From the NCBI GenBank assembly GCA_025361665.1, contig JANYKF010000030.1:1-5079 (forward strand): a stretch of 5,079 nucleotides of DNA, written 5' to 3'. Position numbers and translations under genes: made by a program. Below the pieces are notes generated by a model. The model was given only the letters and a program-made list of their open reading frames with translations, made no database searches and had not been told where the DNA came from. Below, one piece after another: positions 1 to 5,079 of the stretch. Source of the DNA: Clostridiaceae bacterium. Its GTDB lineage: Bacteria > Bacillota > Clostridia > DSM-8532. Each line of letters starts with the position of its first letter. Position 1 is the stretch's first letter.

Positions 1-3000
1 TGGGGGCCGTTCGGGATGCGGAAGCCGACCGGGATGCGGGGGCAGATTCGCCTCGGAATCAGGCTGCATCAGCCGGTACCGGCGCACCACATCGAGAAAG
101 GCCTCGATGCGCGTATCGATTCCGGCATCCGCGGTGTGCGCATCCAGTTCAAGCGTCAGCGAGGGCTTTGCGCCCATGATGGTCCGGTAATAATTGAGGA
201 GGAAGGAATCCGGCCCGCAGCTGAAATTGGTGACATAGGTTCCGAACAGCTGTGGGGAACGGGCTGTTTGCCTGGCTGCCTGCAGGATGGAGCGGCCTGA
301 TGCCCAATACATGTTTTCCTGATCCGGTTCAAGGGAAAGCGGCAGAAAATCCTGCGGAATGACCAGAATCCCCCTTGACGCGAGTTTTCTGGGAATGCCC
401 ATGTTGCCGAGGGAAGCCATGGCATTGTAGGTGCGGCCCGTCAGGACCACTCCGAACCTGTCCGGTTCCTCCGCCAGCTGCCGCAGCACCTGCTCTCCCA
501 CCTCCCGGCACGCAGCATGGAAACCTTCCTGCGCACGGCAGGCGGACCGGAACGCAGCGGACGCCTCTTCACGCGGAATACCGAGTTCCTTTCCCATTTC
601 CAGAAAGACAGCCTCTGCGGCCGCATACCCTTCCGTCATGTCCAGGACGGGACTCAGGACCTTTTTTCCCGCAAGTTCCGGAAACGCGGCTTTCAGGGAA
701 TAGGGTTCCGCCTGCACGAAAGGACATGCGACACTCACCTCTCCCGGCAGGCTGGCCGGAAGCGCCTTCACATGAGGCAGGAAAATGATGTCCAAATTCC
801 CGGCCAGCAGAGAAGCCAGTGACCCGTGCGCCTGTTCGACAGGATGGCAGAATGCCGCTCCCCTGCGGTCGCATCCTTCGTCCGCGATCCCGTCCGGCAA
901 TGCAACACGATATCCAAGCCGATGGAAGAATCCATGATACAGCGGAAACAGGGAGTGGACCATCAGGGAACGGTTCATGCCGACCGAGCCCCGGCTGGCC
1001 GGTTCGGCAGACTGGCTGGCCCCCCTTGCAGGCGTGGCAGACTGGCTGGCCGGCGTGACCGCCATGCCTGCCGCAATGACAGGCTGTGCGGGTTCGGCTG
1101 TCGTCACACCATCCTTCCATTCCATCCCATAAGTGGAAAACAGCATTCTTTCCCTGATGGCAACCAGGTCCAGAGCCCCTGCATCCGGTTCCGCACCTCC
1201 TGTCAGCACGTTTTCATATTTGCTGCAGGCACCGCCGAACGGAAAAACCTTGTCGCCGACATGGATGCGGCGGATGGCGCATTTGCGGTCGCAGCCCTCA
1301 CGGCCGCCCCTGCAGACAAAGGGTTCCCCCTGCAGCAGTTCCCTCGCGGCCAAAGCCTTCAAATCGAAAACACCCTCCGGTAAAAGTCCGGATGCCATCT
1401 GTGCGTCCACTTCCAGCGCGACACCGTATGCCCCCATCATTCCGGGCTCGGGCGGCACGACGATTTCCTTCCCGGTCAAGGCGGCCATGGCGGCCGGGAT
1501 GGCCCGGTTATAGCAGACGCCGCCCTGCATCAGGACCTTCCGGCCCATTGACCGGTTTCCCTTCACCCGGTTCAGATAATTCATGCAGATGGAATAGACA
1601 AGGCCGGCCGCGATGTCCTCACGCCCCAATCCGCTTTGGATGGCCGTCTTGATGTCGCTGCCGATGAAGGCGGCACACTGGTCGTTGAAATTCGGGGGGA
1701 GGGTCCCGGACAACGCCGCTTCACCGATATCTTCCGTTTTCAGATGCAGGGCCTCTTGAGCGGATTCCTCGAGGAAGGATCCCGTTCCGGCCGAACAGGC
1801 TTCATTCATGGCATAATCGGAGGGCACGCCGTTTGTCAGGAAGGTGTATTTGGCATCCTGTCCCCCGATTTCAAAGAGGGTGTCGACGGCCGGATCGAAA
1901 TAAGCAGCAGCCCGCGCGTGTGCGATGATTTCATTGATGACGGCGGACGTGAGTGCATGCAGACCCGCAATGCGTCTCCCCGAACCGGTTACGCCCAGTC
2001 CGGAGAAATGGACCGGAGCCTGGGAGCGCATCTGTTTTTCGAGTTCCGCGTGGCAGGCACGCGAAGCCGCCACCGGATCGCCGTTCGTCCTCAGGTAGCA
2101 GCCGGCCAGGATGGCCTTGTCGGAACGCCTGACCACGACGGCCTTGGTCGTGGTGGAACCGACATCGAGGCCGATGACGCAGCTGTCTCCCGGATTGGCC
2201 GTTTTCCGCGCCTGTTCCATGAATGTGACCCTGTGCATGCTTTCCGAAAGGGGCCGCAGCATCTGGAAGGGGGTGGCGGTCTGTGAAAACAGATCCTCCG
2301 GACCGGGTACCGGCGGCGTTTCATGATCCAATGCCCACAGGGCGGCGCCCAGCGCCTCGAACACGCGTCCGGTTTCCGGAACTTCAATCGGGCGGCCGCC
2401 CGCCCGCAGAAAGGCGGTCATCACCTGATTGGCCGCACTGCCCCCGACCAGCAGGACTGGTCCTTCCGCGGCTGTTTTGAGCAATTCCTGGATTTTGACG
2501 GCCATCATTTCGCAGAGGCCGGCCACAACCTGCCCTTTGTCCGCGCCTTTGTTCAAGGCATGGGTGCAGTCGCTCTTGCAGAACACGCTGCAGCGACCGG
2601 CCACCCGGTACGGCTTCTGCAGTGTTGCCAGATGCAAGGCGCCATCAACAGTCAGATTCATCCGCTTCAGCTGCTGCAGGAAGAATTCCCCGGTTCCCGA
2701 AGCGCACTTGTTGCCCGTCTTCACGTCCACAACGCGCCCGCCGGCATCCATCCGGTACAGCATGAAGGTTTCCCCGCCGGCGCTGACAACCGTGCCCGAC
2801 CGGTCGGATTTTTGGGAAAGGTGGTTCCTGTAGGCCCATTCGACGGCCTCCGGCTCCGGGATGGAACGCAGGGAGACCAGATGGCGAAAACGTCTGCCGG
2901 TTGCGGCCATGCGCCCTTGCGCCGGCAAATCGCCGTTCGTGAAAAGGGCACGGAGCACCTGACGCGGGTTTCCATCGTGGGAAACGGCTCCGGATCTCAG

Positions 3001-3168
3001 CAATGTCACATTTCCCGACTCTGATCTTTCCACGGATGCCCAGGTGATGGTGGATGCTCCGATACAGATGCCGGATGCTTTCCCGCTGCCATTCGTACCT
3101 AAATACAGTGGGTCCGCATTTGTATCCTTGCGGGTGCTGTCTGAGGCGGCATGGATCTGTTCATGCAC
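1..3168 (-). CDS. Fused 2-hydroxyacyl-CoA dehydratase activase (tandem ASKHA ATPase plus DUF2229-like), C-terminus beyond window
   Basis: The frame is open from GTG at 3168 through 1,056 codons to position 1. I translated it line by line and found no stop or frameshift. Activases of this class use ATP hydrolysis to push a low-potential electron from a [4Fe-4S] cluster into a dehydratase such as 2-hydroxyglutaryl-CoA dehydratase. Module 1 (about 33-290) has GICIGASTIT, SIPEPEAVEWAYRN, VVSAGGETFM, KCASGTGEFF (Cys155) and GRCSVFCKSDC (Cys193). Module 2 (about 331-590) has the phosphate-1 loop IGLDVGSTTTK (Asp335, Lys342), ACSAGTGSF (Cys458) and QCAAFIGSDI (Cys498). A Cys-rich segment follows (FVCRGGREGCDRKC, 617-630; FGGACSKY, 644-651), then a low-complexity linker (about 693-727). 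The DUF2229-like domain runs about 729-1030, with FCHPVEQAHG, CPFVQAEPYS, LTGRTYNA and NFSCGPDSF (Cys984). From memory such proteins are about 1,400 residues or more, so roughly a quarter lies outside. The class is certain. The substrate partner is unknown, and double-cubane cluster proteins are alternative partners. No dehydratase subunit is in the window. Confidence 0.95.
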   Translation of the reverse strand, partial: MHEQIHAASDSTRKDTNADPLYLGTNGSGKASGICIGASTITWASVERSESGNVTLLRSGAVSHDGNPRQVLRALFTNGDLPAQGRMAATGRRFRHLVSLRSIPEPEAVEWAYRNHLSQKSDRSGTVVSAGGETFMLYRMDAGGRVVDVKTGNKCASGTGEFFLQQLKRMNLTVDGALHLATLQKPYRVAGRCSVFCKSDCTHALNKGADKGQVVAGLCEMMAVKIQELLKTAAEGPVLLVGGSAANQVMTAFLRAGGRPIEVPETGRVFEALGAALWALDHETPPVPGPEDLFSQTATPFQMLRPLSESMHRVTFMEQARKTANPGDSCVIGLDVGSTTTKAVVVRRSDKAILAGCYLRTNGDPVAASRACHAELEKQMRSQAPVHFSGLGVTGSGRRIAGLHALTSAVINEIIAHARAAAYFDPAVDTLFEIGGQDAKYTFLTNGVPSDYAMNEACSAGTGSFLEESAQEALHLKTEDIGEAALSGTLPPNFNDQCAAFIGSDIKTAIQSGLGREDIAAGLVYSICMNYLNRVKGNRSMGRKVLMQGGVCYNRAIPAAMAALTGKEIVVPPEPGMMGAYGVALEVDAQMASGLLPEGVFDLKALAARELLQGEPFVCRGGREGCDRKCAIRRIHVGDKVFPFGGACSKYENVLTGGAEPDAGALDLVAIRERMLFSTYGMEWKDGVTTAEPAQPVIAAGMAVTPASQSATPARGASQSAEPASRGSVGMNRSLMVHSLFPLYHGFFHRLGYRVALPDGIADEGCDRRGAAFCHPVEQAHGSLASLLAGNLDIIFLPHVKALPASLPGEVSVACPFVQAEPYSLKAAFPELAGKKVLSPVLDMTEGYAAAEAVFLEMGKELGIPREEASAAFRSACRAQEGFHAACREVGEQVLRQLAEEPDRFGVVLTGRTYNAMASLGNMGIPRKLASRGILVIPQDFLPLSLEPDQENMYWASGRSILQAARQTARSPQLFGTYVTNFSCGPDSFLLNYYRTIMGAKPSLTLELDAHTADAGIDTRIEAFLDVVRRYRLMQPDSEANLPPHPGRLPHPERPP
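2..39. repeat. Imperfect 18-bp repeat encoding a Pro/His-rich linker
   Basis: CGGGATGCGG occurs at 12-21 and again at 30-39, with partial similarity extending leftward over an 18-bp (six-codon) period. On the minus strand it encodes PHPGRL-PHPERP within the activase, just after the DUF2229-like domain. It probably marks an interdomain linker before the C-terminal part outside the window. The repeat touches the edge, so its full extent is not visible. Confidence 0.5.
991..1050. repeat. Imperfect 30-bp tandem repeat in the activase linker
   Basis: Two 30-bp units (991-1020 and 1021-1050) share an identical core, GGCAGACTGGCTGGCC, at 1006-1021 and 1036-1051. The period is exactly ten codons, so the frame is kept. 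On the minus strand it encodes PASQSATPARG followed by ASQSAEPASRG, an Ala/Ser/Pro-rich flexible linker between the Cys-rich segment and the DUF2229-like domain. Confidence 0.8.
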
Positions 3169-3176
3169 TGTTTTCG

Positions 3177-3182
3177 CTCCTT
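3177..3182 (-). promoter_or_regulatory. Ribosome binding site of the activase, supporting a GTG start
   Basis: The minus strand reads AAGGAG, then 8 nt (CGAAAACA), then GTG at 3168. An in-frame TAA at 3192-3190 excludes a longer protein. No in-frame ATG occurs in the first 36 codons, before the GICIGAS motif, so the GTG is the only reasonable start. The result is an N-terminal extension of about 30 polar residues ahead of the first ATPase module. Confidence 0.8.
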
Positions 3183-3225
3183 CGCGGAATTACGCCCGCC
3201 TGCCGGTTCACTGCCTTTGACCGGC

Positions 3226-4011
3226 TCAGTCCGCTTTTCGGGAAACGGGCTGGAGACGGACTTCCACTCCTTCATCCGCCAGATGCCGCTTCAGATCCCG
3301 GATTTCCATTTCACCGAAGTGGAACAGGCTCGCTGCCAGCACGGCATCCGCGTGCCCGTCGACCAGCGCGTCGCGGAAATGGGCATAAGTGCCGGCTCCG
3401 CCCGACGCGATCACGGGAATGCCCACGGCATCGGAGACACTGCGCGTCAAAGCGATGTCGTACCCTGCTTTCGTTCCGTCGCAATCCATGCTCGTGAGCA
3501 GGATCTCTCCGGCTCCCAGCCGCGCCGCTTCCACGGCCCAGGCCACCGCATCCCAGCCGGTATCGATTCGGCCCCCGTTCAGGTACACGCTCCATCCGGA
3601 ACGATCGGGCCTGCGCTTGGCATCGATCGCAACGACCACGCACTGGCTGCCGAAGCGCATGGCCGCTTCCGTGACAAGTCCAGGCCGTTTCAGGGCGGCC
3701 GAGTTCACTGAAATCTTGTCCGCTCCCGCCATCAGAATCCGGCGGAAATCATCCACGGACCGGATGCCCCCCCCGACGGTGAAGGGGATGAAAACCTGCT
3801 CCGCCACCCTTGAAACCATGTCGAGCATGATGCTGCGTGCGTCCGACGATGCGGTGATGTCGAGAAAGGTGAGTTCGTCCGCACCCGCCTTGTCATAGGC
3901 AGCCGCACAGGAAACAGGATCCCCGGCGTCCACCAGGTTCACGAAATTGATGCCCTTGACCACGCGTCCGGCGTGTACGTCCAGACAGGGAATGATGCGC
4001 TTTGTCAACAT
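3226..4011 (-). CDS. hisF: Imidazole glycerol phosphate synthase, cyclase subunit HisF
   Basis: HisF is the (beta/alpha)8-barrel cyclase. With ammonia from HisH it converts PRFAR into imidazole-glycerol phosphate and AICAR in the cytoplasm. The protein has 261 residues and begins [20 protein letters not shown]. Both catalytic aspartates are present: Asp11 (CLDV) and Asp130 (AIDAK). The phosphate-binding loops are visible as GGGIRS (80-85) and ASGGAGTY (202-209). Arg5, Glu46, Lys99 and probably Glu169 match the charged gate at the barrel bottom through which ammonia enters from HisH. The ATG at 4011 is chosen because the family N-terminus begins exactly there; the same frame stays open upstream but only as a shadow of hisA. 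The start overlaps the hisA stop by 7 nt. The C-terminus (LQPVSRKAD) is a few residues longer than most HisF proteins I know. No hisI or hisE follows on this strand; the next gene is the activase, 57 nt away. Confidence 0.98.
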   Translation of the reverse strand: MLTKRIIPCLDVHAGRVVKGINFVNLVDAGDPVSCAAAYDKAGADELTFLDITASSDARSIMLDMVSRVAEQVFIPFTVGGGIRSVDDFRRILMAGADKISVNSAALKRPGLVTEAAMRFGSQCVVVAIDAKRRPDRSGWSVYLNGGRIDTGWDAVAWAVEAARLGAGEILLTSMDCDGTKAGYDIALTRSVSDAVGIPVIASGGAGTYAHFRDALVDGHADAVLAASLFHFGEMEIRDLKRHLADEGVEVRLQPVSRKAD

Positions 4012-4733
4012 GTTGAACCCTTCTTCAGCACCGCCAGCGCTTCCGCCAAATCGAGGGCGCCCGTGTAGAGGGCCTTGCCCGTGATGGCCCCCGAGGCGCC
4101 GATCTCCTCCAGGGCCAGCAGATCCGCCAATGAACCAACCCCTCCGGACGCAATGACCTCCAGGCCGGACTGCTCTATCATTTCCTTCATGGCAGACAGG
4201 TTGGGCCCCGCCAGCATACCGTCCGTGGCTATGTCCGTGTAGATGATCGTCTTCACCCCGAGCGAGGCCATTTCCCTTGCAAACACGACCGCTTCCAGCC
4301 CGCTTCCGCTTTCCCAGCCTTCCACGGCCACAAACCCGTCTTTCGCATCGATGCCGATGAGGATGCGGGAACCGTATTCCTCCAGCAGGGTCCTGACCAT
4401 CCCGCGGTTTTTTACCGCCGACGTGCCGAGAATGACCCTGGCAAGACCTGCGGACAACAGTTCCTCCACATCGGCCGGGGTCCGGATGCCGCCGCCCGTC
4501 TGGACGGGGATCCGCACCGCGGAGGCCATCGCCTTGATGACGTCCCGATTCCCCGGGATCCCGGTGCGCGCCCCGTCGAGGTCCACCACATGGATCGCTT
4601 CCGCTCCGAGGGAAGCCCACTTTCGCGCCATGGCCACCGGATCGTCGCCGTATTCGGTCATTTTGTCGAAACGCCCCTGCATCAGGCGGACACATTTCCC
4701 ATTCTTCAAATCAATCGCGGGATACAGTTTCAT
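4005..4733 (-). CDS. hisA: ProFAR isomerase HisA (phosphoribosylformimino-5-aminoimidazole carboxamide ribotide isomerase)
   Basis: HisA carries out the Amadori rearrangement of ProFAR to PRFAR, the step just before HisHF. The product is 242 residues, a normal length for the family, and begins [20 protein letters not shown]. The catalytic pair is present as Asp8 (PAID) and Asp129 (GIDAKDG), with Thr166 in YTDI. The phosphate-binding loops are GGGIRT (80-85) and ASGGVGS (195-201). Asp129 and the flanking VAVEGW distinguish it from its paralogue HisF. The ATG at 4733 gives the canonical N-terminus. No clean Shine-Dalgarno sequence sits at the usual spacing; only an AAGGCGG-like stretch about 10 nt away is visible. 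Translation may therefore depend on ribosomes finishing the upstream frame. The 5' end lies at the edge of a perfect 29-bp tandem duplication, but the protein sequence is undisturbed. Confidence 0.98.
   Translation of the reverse strand: MKLYPAIDLKNGKCVRLMQGRFDKMTEYGDDPVAMARKWASLGAEAIHVVDLDGARTGIPGNRDVIKAMASAVRIPVQTGGGIRTPADVEELLSAGLARVILGTSAVKNRGMVRTLLEEYGSRILIGIDAKDGFVAVEGWESGSGLEAVVFAREMASLGVKTIIYTDIATDGMLAGPNLSAMKEMIEQSGLEVIASGGVGSLADLLALEEIGASGAITGKALYTGALDLAEALAVLKKGSTC
4018..4024 (-). promoter_or_regulatory. Ribosome binding site of hisF inside the hisA 3' end
   Basis: AGAAGGG lies 6 nt upstream of the hisF ATG, within the last codons of hisA (encoding KKG). Together with the 7-nt overlap of the hisA stop and hisF start, it supports the ATG at 4011 and suggests translational coupling of the two barrel enzymes. 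Confidence 0.65.
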
Positions 4734-4784
4734 GATTCGCGCACCGCCTTCAGAAGTTTCATGATTCGCGCACCGCCTTCAGAA
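4727..4784. repeat. Perfect 29-bp tandem duplication at the hisH/hisA junction
   Basis: Positions 4727-4755 and 4756-4784 are identical and directly adjacent. The unit spans the last codons of hisH, its stop, and the first codons of hisA (MK). Because 29 is not a multiple of 3 and the break falls outside both reading frames, hisH keeps its own stop and hisA its own start. The only change is an extra 29 bp between them. Removing one copy restores a direct ATGA overlap of hisH and hisA. Confidence 0.95.
4730..4762 (-). other. 10-codon mini-ORF created by the junction duplication (possible coupling relay)
   Basis: The ATG in the upstream repeat copy overlaps the hisH TGA as ATGA. It reads [10 protein letters not shown], which is the first residues of HisA joined to the last residues of HisH. 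Its TGA overlaps the real hisA ATG, again as ATGA. It is probably not a functional peptide. It may matter as a reinitiation step that keeps hisA translation linked to hisH. The frame is seen directly in the sequence; its translation is inferred. Confidence 0.4.
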
Positions 4785-5079
4785 AATTCCGGAGCATGGC
4801 CAGTCCGGTTTCTCCGCTTTTCTCCGGATGAAACTGCGTTCCGAACACGGAGCCGGAGGATAGGGCCACATCGAAAGTCATCCCGTATGTGGCTCGCGCG
4901 GATACGACAGACGAATCTGCCGCTTCGACGCAGAAAGAATGTACAAAATAGGCAAATGGCTTTTCCGGAAGCCCTTCAAACAGGAGGCTCCTTCCTTTGC
5001 CGCCGCAGTCTGTCAATGTAAGGTCGTTCCATCCCATGTGCGGCACTTTCAGGCCGGATCCCGGAAGCAGCCTGCGCAC
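4759..5079 (-). CDS. hisH: Imidazole glycerol phosphate synthase, glutaminase subunit HisH (3' part)
   Basis: HisH is a class I (triad) glutamine amidotransferase that supplies ammonia to HisF. The last 106 codons are visible; the N-terminal half, including the nucleophilic Cys, lies beyond the right edge. Family hallmarks appear in order, in fragment numbering: VPHMGWNDL (12-20), AYFVHSFCV (43-51) and GTQFHPEKSGE (80-90). His84 and Glu86 complete the catalytic triad. The fragment's first codon is GTG, but it is internal sequence, not a start, because about 95-100 residues of the family are still missing. The C-terminus NFLKAVRES is a normal family ending. The TGA stop overlaps an ATG (ATGA, 4762-4759) belonging to the duplicated junction rather than to hisA itself; the true hisA start lies 25 nt past the hisH stop. 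Confidence 0.97.
   Translation of the reverse strand: MRRLLPGSGLKVPHMGWNDLTLTDCGGKGRSLLFEGLPEKPFAYFVHSFCVEAADSSVVSARATYGMTFDVALSSGSVFGTQFHPEKSGETGLAMLRNFLKAVRES

Noticed and set aside
826..1383. Plus-strand ORF of 185 codons
   Set aside because: It lies fully antisense to the activase frame, whose translation matches conserved family motifs throughout. The plus-strand product has low-complexity Arg/Pro/Gly composition and no recognisable domain.
1636..2286. Plus-strand ORF of 216 codons
   Set aside because: It is opposite the second ASKHA module (motifs CSAGTGSF and LDVGSTTTK on the minus strand). It is a shadow of GC-rich codon usage.
2323..3024. Plus-strand ORF of 233 codons
   Set aside because: It is antisense to activase module 1 and has no recognisable motif. 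The minus-strand reading is clearly the coding one.
3099..3164. ATG at 3164 as an alternative activase start
   Set aside because: It is out of frame and reaches a stop after 21 codons. The GTG at 3168 has the correctly spaced AAGGAG and leads into the conserved frame.
3202..3225. Inverted repeat GCCGGT-N12-ACCGGC just after the hisF stop, as a terminator
   Set aside because: The stem is only 6 bp with a 12-nt loop and there is no T-tract after it on the minus strand. A weak RNA hairpin is possible, but rho-independent termination is not supported.
3226..4695. Apparent 489-codon minus-strand ORF covering hisF and most of hisA
   Set aside because: Only the last 261 codons are HisF. The upstream part is an out-of-frame reading of hisA with Gly/Arg-rich nonsense sequence, so this is not a fusion protein.
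4590..5021. Plus-strand ORF of 143 codons across hisA/hisH
   Set aside because: It is antisense to well-identified hisA and hisH. Its internal repeated peptide simply reflects the 29-bp duplication read on the other strand.

Overview
The window is GC-rich, gene-dense bacterial DNA, and all four supported genes lie on the minus strand. Reading in the direction of transcription (high to low coordinates) they are: the 3' part of hisH (cut by the right edge), hisA, hisF, and a very long ORF cut by the left edge. The long ORF encodes a fused 2-hydroxyacyl-CoA dehydratase activase of the BadF/BadG/BcrA/BcrD (ASKHA) ATPase class. This oxygen-sensitive iron-sulfur enzyme class, next to a compact hisHAF cluster, suggests a strict anaerobe. 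A high-GC member of the Bacillota (Clostridia or Negativicutes type) is my best guess, but taxonomy cannot be fixed from this window.

Right part (3226-5079): hisH, hisA and hisF form a tightly packed translational unit. HisH (glutaminase) and HisF (cyclase) form imidazole-glycerol-phosphate synthase. HisA isomerises ProFAR to PRFAR, the substrate of that synthase. So the three genes cover two consecutive steps of histidine biosynthesis. hisA and hisF overlap by 7 nt. The hisH/hisA junction carries a perfect 29-bp tandem duplication that appears to have turned a 4-nt ATGA overlap into a relay: hisH stop / 10-codon mini-ORF / hisA start, with an ATGA at each step.

Left part (1-3168): after a 57-nt gap comes a GTG-started ORF with a strong AAGGAG ribosome binding site. 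It is open for 1,056 codons to the window edge without a stop. It contains two ASKHA ATPase modules, each with a cluster-type Cys motif. A Cys-rich segment, a low-complexity linker with an in-frame 30-bp repeat, and a DUF2229-like domain follow. A His/Pro-rich linker at the edge leads to a C-terminal part outside the window. The first ATPase module has lost the Asp and Lys of the phosphate-1 motif that the second retains.

The long ORFs readable on the plus strand across 1-3000 are antisense shadows of this gene. No tRNA, rRNA, CRISPR array, insertion sequence or convincing terminator was seen. No wholly new system is evident. The most unusual points are the coupling relay at hisH/hisA and the his-activase gene arrangement.
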